Shown: positions 24,696 through 33,356 of the stretch, in pieces
How the letters are laid out: the number at the start of each line of letters is the position of its first letter
Numbering within the stretch: the first letter of the stretch is position 1
DNA from: Savagea serpentis
GTDB lineage: Bacteria > Bacillota > Bacilli > Bacillales_A > Planococcaceae
Assembly (NCBI RefSeq): GCF_015351395.1
Contig: NZ_JADKPV010000002.1
Location: 186,001-250,000 of the forward strand
Direction of reading: 5' to 3'
Length of the DNA: 64,000 nt
Notes under the pieces: generated by a model
Database searches by the model: none
The model's input: the letters and a program-made list of their open reading frames with translations, nothing else
What the model was told of the DNA's origin: nothing
Position numbers and translations under genes: made by a program

Positions 24696-25496
24696 ATGGC
24701 GAGAAGAATGAAATCGAATGTTACAAAGAAACTACTATTGCTTTTACTGACACTTCTTACAATTGGATTGACTTTTTATGCATGTTCTTTAAAAGAAGAC
24801 GAAACGTCAGAAGAGCATTCAAATGGCGAAGTAGTGAATAATGTGAAACAGGATGAAAAGAAAGTAAACGAAGAGAAAGAAGTAGTCGAGGCTGATGAAG
24901 AGCCATATTTTTTAGATACAGTTGAAGTGGATTCGAACGGTTATCCACTTGTGGATAAAGGACTTCCAGAAGAACCGACTGTCATTGATGGGGTGCTTAT
25001 TGCAAGTAAAGTATTCCCTTTGCCTAAAACATACAATCCGGGAGAAAGTAAAGAAGCGCGCGCTGCGTTTGAACAGATGGCGACGGATGCGAAAAAAGAA
25101 GGGATTTCTTTACATGCATTCAGTACATTTCGCTCGTACGACTATCAAGTAGATTTATACGATCGTTACGTGAAAAGAGACGGACAAGAAGCAGCTGATA
25201 CGTATAGCGCACGTCCAGGATACTCGGAACACCAAACGGGACTCGCTTTTGATATCGGGGCAGTTGGCGAAGAAGGACATTATGCGCGCAACAGTTTTGC
25301 TACGACGAAAGCAGGTGTGTGGGTGCGAGACAATGCGCATCACTACGGATTTATTATGCGTTATCCTGAAGGAAAGGAACACATTACAGGATATATGTAT
25401 GAATCTTGGCATTTCCGTTATGTAGGAGAAGGGATTGCAACAGAGATTTATAAGCGAGGCATTACGTTAGAACAATATTTAGGTTTAAGCGAATAG
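24696..25496 (+). CDS. D-alanyl-D-alanine carboxypeptidase, VanY/DdcY family
   Basis: A 266-aa exported zinc carboxypeptidase that trims D-Ala from peptidoglycan stem peptides. The N-terminal hydrophobic segment (LLLLLLTLLTIGLTFYAC) is a membrane anchor or an atypical lipoprotein signal: the Cys is present but the residues before it do not fit a standard lipobox. An acidic linker of about 60 residues follows. The peptidase M15B domain spans about 95-262, with STFRSYDYQ, SEHQTGLAFDIG (zinc His and Asp, near 176-187) and ESWHFRYVG (catalytic Glu and zinc His, near 235). It resembles B. subtilis YodJ. GAAAGTGAG precedes ATG 24696. Confidence 0.9.
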   Translation: MARRMKSNVTKKLLLLLLTLLTIGLTFYACSLKEDETSEEHSNGEVVNNVKQDEKKVNEEKEVVEADEEPYFLDTVEVDSNGYPLVDKGLPEEPTVIDGVLIASKVFPLPKTYNPGESKEARAAFEQMATDAKKEGISLHAFSTFRSYDYQVDLYDRYVKRDGQEAADTYSARPGYSEHQTGLAFDIGAVGEEGHYARNSFATTKAGVWVRDNAHHYGFIMRYPEGKEHITGYMYESWHFRYVGEGIATEIYKRGITLEQYLGLSE

Positions 25497-25548
25497 AAAG
25501 CTGTGTCTACACAAAGTGAAAAGACTTTCTTGTAGACGCAGCTTTTTT
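25497..25548 (+). terminator. bidirectional terminator between convergent genes
   Basis: 14-bp stem (25497-25510 with 25532-25545), T run to 25548. It also ends the cardiolipin synthase gene on the minus strand. Confidence 0.85.
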
Positions 25549-26998
25549 ATAAAATTGGTGAAATGAGTCGCGAAATCGATTCTTTAATTTTAATCATATT
25601 CGTCCGTTGTAAGTACATCTCATATGTTAATTCAGAACTGTCTAGCATATCTTTCTCAAATAGTTCAGCGAGACGGTGAGAGTCTGATTTGTCATAAATA
25701 AAAGCATTCACTTCAAAGTTTAGTTTAAAACTACGCATATCAATATTCGCTGTCCCAACAGTGGATACACGATCATCGACTACAATTTGTTTCGTGTGTA
25801 AGAAACCTTTCTCATAGATATATACACGTGCGCCTGCTTTTAATAACTTTCCGACATTGGAATACGTTGCCCAATAGACAAACATATGGTCTGGCTTGTT
25901 CGGAATCATAATGCGTACGTCGACACCAGAGAGACAAGCGATGCGTACCGCGTCGATAAAGCTAGCATCTGGAATAAAGTAAGGCGTTTGAATATAAATA
26001 TAATCTCGCGCTTGATAAATCATTTTTAAGTAGCCATCTTTAATTTGTTCCCATTCTGAATCTGGTCCGCTCGATACAATTTGAACGGCAACATCGCCTT
26101 TTTGAGGTATGACTGGGAAGTAACGGTCAGCATATTGAATCTCATGCGCTTCCGATGCTTGAGTCCAATCTAAAATAAAACGAGTTTGGAGCGGATGTAC
26201 TGCACTTCCTTCAATGCGAAGATGCGTATCTCGCCAATAACCAAATTTTTGAGAGAGACCTAAATATTCATCCCCTACGTTAAAGCCTCCGATATATCCG
26301 ATGCGTCCATCAACAATGACAATTTTCCGGTGATTTCGATAGTTGAGTCGCGGATTAATTAAAGGGAGAATCGAAGGGAAGAAGACTCCAACTTCTCCAC
26401 CATGCGCTAATAGTTCATTAAAATCTTTTTTGCGAACACCTCTTGAACCGATGTCATCGTATAAGACACGTACTTTTACCCCTTGTTTCGCCTTGCGAAT
26501 TAAAACATCGACAATTCGTTGACCGAGGTCATCGAGACGGAAAATATAATATTGAACATGAATATGGTCTTTTGCTTGTTCCATATCTTTCAAAAGCTTT
26601 TCGAATTTCTCTTTTCCATCATCAAAAATTTCGATGGCATTATCTTGTGTGAGTACAGCATGATTATTGCGTAAATGCATAAAAATCATATCATCATAAT
26701 ATTTCGTTTCGGGATTGCGAAATTCGAAAGAACCTTTTTCAATCGCTGCCATTTGATAATCGATGAGCTTTTCAATCCCAATTTTACTTTGACCTTCCCA
26801 GCGAAATAAATGCTTTTTGCGTAAACGTCGACCGAGCAATAAATAAATAATAAAACCTAAAATCGGAATAAAAAATAACACGAGCAACCATGCCCATGTA
26901 GCAGCCGGGTCCCGTCGCTCTAAAAAAATGAGCGCAATCGCTAGGAAAATGTTGATGATGAGTACGCTTGCGACGGTTAAACTAATTAAGCTAGTCAT
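25547..26998 (-). CDS. cls: cardiolipin synthase
   Basis: A 483-aa membrane enzyme joining two phosphatidylglycerol molecules to cardiolipin and glycerol. Two N-terminal transmembrane helices are followed by the PLDc_N segment RRDPAATWAWLLVLFFIPILG. Two HKD phospholipase D motifs lie at about residue 224 (NHRKIVIVDGRIGYIGG) and 401 (HTKQIVVDDRVSTVGTANID). Length and layout fit ClsA of Bacillus. GGAGG lies 12 nt before the ATG, a long spacing; a 4-codon ORF (MAFK) fills the gap and ends in an ATGA overlap. Confidence 0.94.
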   Translation of the reverse strand: MTSLISLTVASVLIINIFLAIALIFLERRDPAATWAWLLVLFFIPILGFIIYLLLGRRLRKKHLFRWEGQSKIGIEKLIDYQMAAIEKGSFEFRNPETKYYDDMIFMHLRNNHAVLTQDNAIEIFDDGKEKFEKLLKDMEQAKDHIHVQYYIFRLDDLGQRIVDVLIRKAKQGVKVRVLYDDIGSRGVRKKDFNELLAHGGEVGVFFPSILPLINPRLNYRNHRKIVIVDGRIGYIGGFNVGDEYLGLSQKFGYWRDTHLRIEGSAVHPLQTRFILDWTQASEAHEIQYADRYFPVIPQKGDVAVQIVSSGPDSEWEQIKDGYLKMIYQARDYIYIQTPYFIPDASFIDAVRIACLSGVDVRIMIPNKPDHMFVYWATYSNVGKLLKAGARVYIYEKGFLHTKQIVVDDRVSTVGTANIDMRSFKLNFEVNAFIYDKSDSHRLAELFEKDMLDSSELTYEMYLQRTNMIKIKESISRLISPIL

Positions 26999-27090
26999 TT
27001 AAATGCCATTCCTCCTTTAAAACTTCACTTCCTTCTCTTTAGTATAGCGAAATTTATAGGAAAAAGTAGTTTTTACTTAATGAACCGAAA

Positions 27091-27115
27091 GAAACCATCC
27101 AAAAAGGACGGTTTC
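27091..27115 (-). terminator. terminator of the MFS gene
   Basis: 10-bp stem (27091-27100 with 27106-27115, one wobble pair), followed on the minus strand by TTTC. Confidence 0.7.
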
Positions 27116-27131
27116 AATGGATATCAAATCA

Positions 27132-28298
27132 TTATTTTGCTATTTCTTTTAAAGATTGAGAAGAGCGATTGAATAATAGAAGTAACACGAGCGAAAGTAT
27201 AGCGATTGTTGCTGAAATATAATAAATTTGGCCATTTAATTTCGTAAATAAGAAAACAAATAAGAGGGGACCAAAAATTCGTCCCATATTGTCCATTGAA
27301 TAGGACATCCCTGCAGCCGTGCCGTAACGTCCTCCTGACTCTTTGGAAGTGAGTGAAACGAGAACAGTACGCCCGAGCGCATTTCCAGCAGTGAAGACAC
27401 TTAATGCAAATCCAGCGAAGAAGAGGCTGTTCGTAAACGGAATGAGCAATAGTCCAATTGCGGTAATAATTTGGGCACCGAAGATCCACTTCGTTTCGGT
27501 TCCGTTTTTTACACGACGCACGACGCCACCTTGAATGAATGCATCGACGAACCCACTCGCCATAAACAAGTAGCCGACCTGTTTTGGCGTAATGTCGATT
27601 TTAGACATTTGGAACAGTTGGAATGTTGCTTCGATTCCAGCGAGTAAAAATGTGATGAAGAAAGAGAGTAAAAATAAATAGCGAATGCGATATTTCCAAA
27701 GCTTGCTTGCACCTTCTGGAACGATGGCACGTTTTGTGGCATCTCCGCGTCGCGTCGGTTCTTTTAGCACGATAGAAGCGTAAACGAATAAGACGAGTGT
27801 TAAAATTCCTGACGCGATAAAGGGAAGTTTGAAACTATAATCGCCGAGTACTCCGCCGATTGCTGGGCCAAAAATAAATCCTAATCCGATGGACATTCCG
27901 AGTAAGCCCATATATTTATTGCGGTTCTCTTCATCCGTTAAATCCGCAACGAAGCCTGTGACAGCTGTGTAGAGCGCTCCCGAGAATACTCCGCCGACGA
28001 TGCGCGATACGTAAAGTAAAGTTAAATTGTCCATGAAGAGTGCGAATAAAAAGAAGCTTGCACTAAAGCCGACGAGTCCAGTTAAAATAAGCTTTTTTCG
28101 TCCCGTATTATCCGATAACTTTCCCCATAATGGAGCCGTGAAGAAGGAAGCGAGTGCGTAAATTGTCAACAAGCCTCCAACATGTACTTCAGAATAATTT
28201 TCCGCTACAACGACTTCAGGCAAAATAGGAATGATAATGCCGAATCCGAGATAAACGAAAAATTGAACAGACATCAGAAGTAAAATCGATTTTTTCAT
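27132..28298 (-). CDS. MFS multidrug-type efflux transporter (DHA1)
   Basis: A 388-aa transporter with twelve predicted membrane helices. GFGIIIPILPEVV is the start of helix one, GKLSDNTGRKKLILTG is MFS motif A between helices two and three, and GLGFIFGPAIGGVLGDYS is motif C, diagnostic of the drug:H+ antiporter-1 family (NorA, Bmr, TetA types). GTAGGAG precedes the ATG. It is not linked to a regulator gene. Substrate cannot be predicted. Confidence 0.85.
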   Translation of the reverse strand: MKKSILLLMSVQFFVYLGFGIIIPILPEVVVAENYSEVHVGGLLTIYALASFFTAPLWGKLSDNTGRKKLILTGLVGFSASFFLFALFMDNLTLLYVSRIVGGVFSGALYTAVTGFVADLTDEENRNKYMGLLGMSIGLGFIFGPAIGGVLGDYSFKLPFIASGILTLVLFVYASIVLKEPTRRGDATKRAIVPEGASKLWKYRIRYLFLLSFFITFLLAGIEATFQLFQMSKIDITPKQVGYLFMASGFVDAFIQGGVVRRVKNGTETKWIFGAQIITAIGLLLIPFTNSLFFAGFALSVFTAGNALGRTVLVSLTSKESGGRYGTAAGMSYSMDNMGRIFGPLLFVFLFTKLNGQIYYISATIAILSLVLLLLFNRSSQSLKEIAK

Positions 28299-28391
28299 AT
28301 AATCTCCTACTTTCTCTCAAAATAAATCAATATAAGATGAATACCCTATTTCTTATAAACATACGCTCACTACATGAAGTGAAAATAACAA

Positions 28392-28436
28392 AAAATGACA
28401 TACAGACGGAAAAAATTCCATACTGTATGTCATTTT
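28392..28436 (-). terminator. terminator of the SNF symporter gene
   Basis: A 14-bp perfect stem (28392-28405 with 28423-28436) with a 17-nt loop, followed by a T run on the minus strand. Confidence 0.85.
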
Positions 28437-28453
28437 ATCAAAACTTTCTAGTA

Positions 28454-29782
28454 TTAAAAGAAAATTCCGGCGATAAAAATAATGAGGATTGCGATCGGTG
28501 CTAAAAAGCGGATAGAAACAATCCACATCGTGTAGAAAAATGGCTTTGTCTGTAGCTCTGTTTTCGATTCGTTCGTCGTATAGTAATACCCAACGAATAA
28601 AGAAATGAGTAAAGCGCCGATCGGCATTCCAATATTGTTCGTTAAAAATTCCATAAATCCGAAAATCGATTGAGAACCGATTCGAATATGAGAAAGTACC
28701 CCTTCTGACAAGGCGCTCGGAATTCCGATCATAAAGATGAACAATCCGAGTAACCATGTGACGCGCACGCGACGTTTCGGTCGATCTTTCACAACGACAG
28801 AAACGACCATTTCGAGTAATGACATGGCGGATGTTAATGTTGCGAACAATAATAAAATAAAGAAAATAATTAAGAAGAAATTTCCGAGTGGAATCTGCTC
28901 AAAAACGGCCGGTAAAATGACGAAGACGAGTCCAGGTCCTTCATCTGTTTTAAATCCTAAGGCGAATACTGCTGGGAAGATGACGAGTCCCGCTAAAATT
29001 GAAATGAAGACGTTCATTAAAGCGACGTTCACGCCAGTTCCTGCAATATTTTCATTTTTCCCTAAGTAAGAAGCGTACGTAATCATGATTGAAATTCCGA
29101 CACTTAAAGTAAAGAAGGCTTGTCCGAGTGCAAGTAATACCGTTTCTCCCGTAATTTTCGAAAAATCGGGAACGAACATGAAGCGTACCCCTTCCATTGC
29201 GCCAGGCAATGTTAAAGAGCGAATTGCCAAGATAACGAAGAAAATGAAAAGGGCAGGCATAATGATTTTACTCGCTTTTTCAATGCCACTTTTAATTCCC
29301 GCTTGTACGATGAAAATCGTAATGAGGAAAAAAGCTCCTTGTGCGATGATCATCTCCCAAGGATTTTGAATGATCGATTGAAACAATGTGTCGTAAGAAG
29401 TAGATTCCGTTGATTTTAGTTGGAATAATAAAGCACGTACTAAATAGCTTAAAATCCACCCACCGACCACACTGTAAAAAGATAAGATGAGAGCGGATGT
29501 AATCGTTCCTAAATAACCGACGAGGTACCAAGGAGTTCCAGGTGCCTGTTGTTTAAATGAAGTAATCGCATCGGCTTGTCCACGGCGGCCGATCATAAAT
29601 TCTGCGATTAAAACGGGTAAGCTAATGAGGATCATACAAAGAATAAATAAAATAATAAAAGCACTGCCACCATTGCTACCGGCCATATAAGGAAACTTCC
29701 AAATAGCACCGAGTCCGACTGCGCTACCTGCAGCAGCGAGCATAAATCCGAGCTTATTGGAAAAGTGTTCACGTTGTGCCAA
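28454..29782 (-). CDS. Na+-dependent neurotransmitter:sodium symporter family transporter
   Basis: A 442-aa SNF/NSS (LeuT-fold) transporter that couples Na+ entry to amino acid or related uptake. The first helix holds AAAGSAVGLGAIWKFPYMAGSNGG, the unwound Na+ and substrate site. The remaining 10-11 helices follow the family pattern. B. subtilis has related YocR and YhdH. TTG 29782 is chosen since AAAGGAG lies 8 nt upstream and the protein then starts at the normal family N-terminus; the longer frame to 29899 has no ribosome binding site. Substrate unknown. Confidence 0.88.
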   Translation of the reverse strand: MAQREHFSNKLGFMLAAAGSAVGLGAIWKFPYMAGSNGGSAFIILFILCMILISLPVLIAEFMIGRRGQADAITSFKQQAPGTPWYLVGYLGTITSALILSFYSVVGGWILSYLVRALLFQLKSTESTSYDTLFQSIIQNPWEMIIAQGAFFLITIFIVQAGIKSGIEKASKIIMPALFIFFVILAIRSLTLPGAMEGVRFMFVPDFSKITGETVLLALGQAFFTLSVGISIMITYASYLGKNENIAGTGVNVALMNVFISILAGLVIFPAVFALGFKTDEGPGLVFVILPAVFEQIPLGNFFLIIFFILLLFATLTSAMSLLEMVVSVVVKDRPKRRVRVTWLLGLFIFMIGIPSALSEGVLSHIRIGSQSIFGFMEFLTNNIGMPIGALLISLFVGYYYTTNESKTELQTKPFFYTMWIVSIRFLAPIAILIIFIAGIFF

Positions 29783-29881
29783 AAGAATTCTCCTTTCAAT
29801 TGAATAAATTTTGACGCGTTGAATATTATAACAAAATTGAAACGGAAAAGTATGAAAATTTCGTAAAGAGTGAAAGTGTAT

Positions 29882-29932
29882 AAACATACAAAATAGCATG
29901 TGAGTGTTTCACACATGCTATTTTGTATGTTT
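29882..29932. terminator. strong hairpin between the symporter and copA
   Basis: A 21-bp perfect stem, 29882-29902 with 29912-29932, 9-nt loop, between the end of copA and the start of the symporter gene. T tracts on both sides are short, so it may act as terminator for copA and as an insulator. Confidence 0.7.
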
Positions 29933-29951
29933 TATTAAGTTGTACACATGT

Positions 29952-32321
29952 TTATAATTTTATTTTTTGTAATCGTAAGGCGTTTAACACAACGGATACG
30001 GAACTGAATGCCATCGCTGCACCCGCTACCCACGGAGCAAGTAATCCCATTGCTGCAATCGGGATACCGAGTGAGTTATAGGCGAGTGCCCAAAACAAGT
30101 TTTGCTTAATATTGCGCACACTAGCCGCACTCATACGGAATGTTTTCGGAACGAGTGAAATATTCCCTTGCATTAACGTAATGTCAGCCGCTTCAATGGC
30201 GATGTCTGTCCCTGTTCCCATCGCGATCCCGATAGAAGCACGGGCGAGCGCTGGAGCATCGTTAATACCATCTCCGATCATCGCAACACGCAATCCGCTC
30301 GATTCTAATAAGTCGATCGTTTCTGCTTTATTTGTTGGGAGAACATCGGCAATGACTTCTTTAATCCCGACTTTCTTTGCAATAGCTTCAGCGGTCTTTT
30401 CATTATCTCCTGTGAGCATCATCGTTGAATAACCAGCTTCATGCAATTGTTGAATCGCTTCAACAGCTCCCTCTTTAATTGGATCGGCGACTGTCAAGAA
30501 CCCACAATATTTCCCGTCTGCTGCGATATACATGACGGTTTCACCTTGTGTCCGATACTTATCCACTGTGGATAAGTCGTTAGGCAATGCGATATGGTAT
30601 TCATCCATTAATGTTTTATTTCCGATATGGATTGTTTCTTGATTGACAGTTGCAGAAACACCTTTCCCCATAATCGTTTGAAATTGTTCGATTGGAACGA
30701 ATGGAATGTTTTGTTCTTCTCCGTAACGAACGATTGCTGTCGCTAAAGGATGCTCAGATTCTCGTTCAATGGAGACGATAGCAGAAAGAAGTTTCGCTTG
30801 ATCGCGAGTCGTTTCAAAATGAGTGACTGTTGGGCGACCTTCTGTAATCGTTCCCGTTTTATCAAAAACGATCGTATCAACGTCTTTCGCACGTTCCATC
30901 GCTTCCGCTGTTTTAAACAAAATGCCGTACTCTGCGGCGCGTCCAGACCCCGCCATAATCGATGTTGGGGTCGCAAGTCCGAGCGCACAAGGGCAAGCGA
31001 TGACGAGAACGGCAATCGTACTTTTTAAAGCTGTGGCAAAATCGCCAGGACTGACTATGATATACCAAATAACGAAGGTAAGCAATGCAATTCCGACAAC
31101 AATCGGTACAAAAACATTGGAAATTTGGTCCGCTAAACGTTGAATCGGCGCTTTCGAGCCTTGTGCTTCTTCGACGATTTTAATAATTTGAGAGAGCATC
31201 GTATCCTTGCCGATTTTGTTCGTTCGAATGCGAATCGGATTTCCTGTATTAATCGTTGCGGTGAATGTTTCCGCACCTCTAGACTTATGCACAGGCATGC
31301 TTTCTCCTGTCAACATCGATTCATCAATCGTCGTTTCTCCTTCGACGATGACTCCATCGACAGGAATCGCTTCTCCTGCACGAATAAGCAAAATATCATC
31401 GAGTACGACCTCTTGAATCGGCACTTCGATATGTTTGCCGTTCCGAATGAGTGTCGCAGTTGTCGGTTGCATTTGAATGAGCGAACGAATCGCATCCGAC
31501 GAACGACCTTTCGCTTTCGCTTCAAAATATTTCCCGAGTAAAATGAGTGTAATTAACATGGCGCTCGTTTCGAAGTAGAGTCCGTGACTTGGATCTTGAA
31601 ATACGAGATAAACCGAATAAAAATAAGCAGCAGACGTACCGAGCGCGACGAGCACATCCATATTGGCACTTTTATTTTTTAGTGAGTAATAGGCGCCTTT
31701 ATAAAAATTCGCTCCGATAATAAATTGAACGGGTGTCGCAATTGCCCATTGAACATACGGGTTTAATAAAATAGGGGGTACGTAGATGAATGAAGTAAAA
31801 GAGAAATGACTAAACATCGTCCACAATAAAGGGAAGGTTAACATGATAGACAATAAGAGTTGTCGTTTCTTCTTCTCTGTTTCATCATCTTTTTCACGAG
31901 GAGCATTCGTTTCTTTCGGTACGGCGTCAAATCCGATATTGCGAATTTTTTCTGTAATTTCTTCAATTGAAATCTCTTCTGGGTTGTAGCGGATCGTTCC
32001 TGTTTCGAGCGCTAAGTTTACTGTCGCCGATTCGATACGGGGATCTCGGTTTAATACACGTTCAATCCGTCCAGAACAAGCGGCACACGTCATGCCGATA
32101 ATATCTAATTGTGCTTCATCTAAAATGATGTCATAGCCGAGCGATTGAATTTTTTGTTCAATTTGTGCGAACGATATTTTTTTCGGGTCGTACTCGACAT
32201 GCGCTTTTTCTGTCGCAAAATTGACGGTTGCTTTCACATCGGTTAAGTCATTTAATCCTTTTTCAACACGATTAGAACATGCAGCGCACGTCATCCCTTT
32301 CACTTGAAATTGTTGAATCAT
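29952..32321 (-). CDS. copA: Cu(I)-translocating P1B-type ATPase
   Basis: A 789-aa copper exporter of the plasma membrane. Two N-terminal heavy-metal domains each carry GMTCAACS (about residues 8-16 and 76-84). The membrane CPC motif is CPCALGLATPT, the phosphorylation site DKTGTITEG, the hinge GDGINDAPALA, and MLTGDN and SEHPLA are the P/N-domain motifs. The final helices carry the conserved ALAYNSLGIPIAAMG copper-site residues. ATG 32321 is used because AGGAAGTG is upstream; the longer frame would run through the CsoR operator. It has its own promoter region separate from copZ. Confidence 0.95.
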   Translation of the reverse strand: MIQQFQVKGMTCAACSNRVEKGLNDLTDVKATVNFATEKAHVEYDPKKISFAQIEQKIQSLGYDIILDEAQLDIIGMTCAACSGRIERVLNRDPRIESATVNLALETGTIRYNPEEISIEEITEKIRNIGFDAVPKETNAPREKDDETEKKKRQLLLSIMLTFPLLWTMFSHFSFTSFIYVPPILLNPYVQWAIATPVQFIIGANFYKGAYYSLKNKSANMDVLVALGTSAAYFYSVYLVFQDPSHGLYFETSAMLITLILLGKYFEAKAKGRSSDAIRSLIQMQPTTATLIRNGKHIEVPIQEVVLDDILLIRAGEAIPVDGVIVEGETTIDESMLTGESMPVHKSRGAETFTATINTGNPIRIRTNKIGKDTMLSQIIKIVEEAQGSKAPIQRLADQISNVFVPIVVGIALLTFVIWYIIVSPGDFATALKSTIAVLVIACPCALGLATPTSIMAGSGRAAEYGILFKTAEAMERAKDVDTIVFDKTGTITEGRPTVTHFETTRDQAKLLSAIVSIERESEHPLATAIVRYGEEQNIPFVPIEQFQTIMGKGVSATVNQETIHIGNKTLMDEYHIALPNDLSTVDKYRTQGETVMYIAADGKYCGFLTVADPIKEGAVEAIQQLHEAGYSTMMLTGDNEKTAEAIAKKVGIKEVIADVLPTNKAETIDLLESSGLRVAMIGDGINDAPALARASIGIAMGTGTDIAIEAADITLMQGNISLVPKTFRMSAASVRNIKQNLFWALAYNSLGIPIAAMGLLAPWVAGAAMAFSSVSVVLNALRLQKIKL

Positions 32322-32337
32322 TGTATCACTTCCTAAG

Positions 32338-32352
32338 TACCCTATAGGGGTA
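32338..32352 (-). promoter_or_regulatory. CsoR operator before copA
   Basis: TACCCTATAGGGGTA, the G/C-tract pseudo-palindrome typical of CsoR sites (TACC-N-TA-N-GGGTA), lies 17-31 nt upstream of the copA start. Confidence 0.8.
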
Positions 32353-32370
32353 TATTTTTGTGAGAAAGAA

Positions 32371-32390
32371 ACTGCGGGTAATACCGCAGT
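32371..32390 (-). terminator. short terminator between copZ and copA
   Basis: ACTGCGG and CCGCAGT arms (32371-32377 with 32384-32390), with T-rich sequence following on the minus strand. It may separate copZ from copA transcripts. Confidence 0.6.
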
Positions 32391-32394
32391 AACA

Positions 32395-32604
32395 TTATTC
32401 GACGACGTCGAACCCTTGATTTTCAATCGTTAGCGAGAGTGTTGACTCGGAAACTTGATCGGCATTGTAATCAATCATGACAGTGCCAGCGTCTAGATTC
32501 ACTTGTACAGACTGTACACCGACCTCTTTTGAGAGTGCTGTTTCAATTGCGTTCACACAGTGTCCGCAAGACATTCCTTCTACTTGAAATTGAATATGTT
32601 CCAT
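32395..32604 (-). CDS. copZ: copper chaperone
   Basis: CopZ is a 69-aa soluble heavy-metal domain that carries Cu(I) to CopA in the cytoplasm. The metal site is GMSCGHC (Cys 13 and Cys 16), in a ferredoxin-like fold of full family length ending in QGFDVVE. It follows csoR by 8 nt, so the two are co-transcribed from the csoR promoter. A second CsoR site follows before copA. Confidence 0.95.
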   Translation of the reverse strand: MEHIQFQVEGMSCGHCVNAIETALSKEVGVQSVQVNLDAGTVMIDYNADQVSESTLSLTIENQGFDVVE

Positions 32605-32612
32605 TTGTATCC

Positions 32613-32912
32613 CTACTTTCTCATTAATTTCGTCATTGTCGTGACGAGTTCATCTAAAATTGTTTCATCACCTTCTGCGAGTCGATTTTTCACACAGCCT
32701 TTTAAATGACCATCGAGTAAAATCGCAGCAACACTATTTAAAGCGGATTGTGTCGCCGATAATTGCGTAATAATATCATCGCAATAGACGTCTTCATCAA
32801 CCATGCGCTTAATGCCTCGAATTTGTCCTTCGATGCGGTTCAGTCGATGTGTTAAGTTCGTCTTTACATGTTCAGGGTGGTGACTTTTTCGACACGTTTC
32901 AACTTCAGCCAT
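32613..32912 (-). CDS. csoR: copper-sensing transcriptional repressor
   Basis: CsoR is an all-helical tetrameric repressor that leaves DNA upon binding Cu(I). The 99-aa sequence has the family fold with HRLNRIEGQIRGIKRMV and the Cu(I) ligands Cys 44 (DVYCDDI), His 69 and Cys 73 (GHLKGC). GAAAGGGG lies 8-10 nt before the ATG. Its promoter contains a CsoR box, so it is autoregulated and controls copZ and copA. Confidence 0.95.
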   Translation of the reverse strand: MAEVETCRKSHHPEHVKTNLTHRLNRIEGQIRGIKRMVDEDVYCDDIITQLSATQSALNSVAAILLDGHLKGCVKNRLAEGDETILDELVTTMTKLMRK

Positions 32913-32943
32913 AGAGCAAGCGCCCCTTTCATGATTTATATTT

Positions 32944-32973
32944 ATTGTAATGTACCCCGTTAGGGTATGTCAA
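32944..32973 (-). promoter_or_regulatory. csoR-copZ promoter with embedded CsoR operator
   Basis: On the minus strand: TTGACA (32968-32973), 18 nt, TACAAT (32944-32949). The spacer is filled by the CsoR box TACCCTAACGGGGTA (32953-32967). Confidence 0.85.
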
Positions 32974-33021
32974 AGAAGAAGTATTTTTTACAGAAAAACA
33001 ATATTGTAACAGAAATGAAAC

Positions 33022-33046
33022 GTTTGAACGACTGAAATCGTGGTAT
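33022..33046 (+). promoter_or_regulatory. SigB-like promoter of the 53-aa ORF
   Basis: GTTTGA (33022-33027), 13 nt, TGGTAT (33041-33046), ten of twelve matches to the SigB consensus. No comparable SigA promoter with correct spacing was found. Confidence 0.45.
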
Positions 33047-33126
33047 GATAAGAGTGCTACTAAAATGTACGGAGTGAATGTGAAAAATTTCTCATTTGCA
33101 AACAGAAGGAAGGTCGTGGCAAAGAA

Positions 33127-33288
33127 ATGAAAGAAAAAAATAACTTAAAAACGATTTTGTTACAATTAGCCAATTTAGGCGTATCTGCATCATTAACGAA
33201 ATCTCGATTAGAAATGTTGAAAGCAATTGCCCCTCCTGCACAAGAATCATCGAATGCAACTACAGTTGAACCGAATAGTTGCAATTAA
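33127..33288 (+). CDS. small hypothetical protein, 53 aa
   Basis: An ORF of 53 codons with an amphipathic helical N-terminal half (KTILLQLANLGVSASLTKSRLEMLKAI), then PPAQESS and a polar tail ending NSCN. I do not recognise the family. A 16-codon ORF beginning GTG 33080 ends in TGA overlapping the ATG (ATGA), and GGAAGG lies 13 nt before it, so translation may be coupled. It has a promoter-like element upstream and a strong terminator downstream, and lies alone between divergent csoR and convergent rodA. These boundaries make it a likely real gene. Confidence 0.55.
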   Translation: MKEKNNLKTILLQLANLGVSASLTKSRLEMLKAIAPPAQESSNATTVEPNSCN

Positions 33289-33290
33289 TA

Positions 33291-33356
33291 AAAAAGCACA
33301 TCGCCATTTGCTCTACCTTGAACAGAAGGTACGCAAAGGTGATGTGCTTTTTTATT
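33291..33356. terminator. long bidirectional terminator
   Basis: AAAAAGCACATC near 33291-33303 pairs with GATGTGCTTTTTT near 33341-33353. Inner helices extend the stem, and T runs lie on both sides. It terminates the small ORF and rodA. Confidence 0.85.

Noticed and set aside
26996-27012. 4-codon ORF (MAFK) before the cardiolipin synthase start as a leader peptide
   Set aside because: Its ATG is only one nt from the GGAGG, too close to initiate well; more likely just spacer sequence.
31140-31541. 133-codon plus-strand ORF inside copA
   Set aside because: Arg/Asn-rich antisense frame of the CopA coding region.
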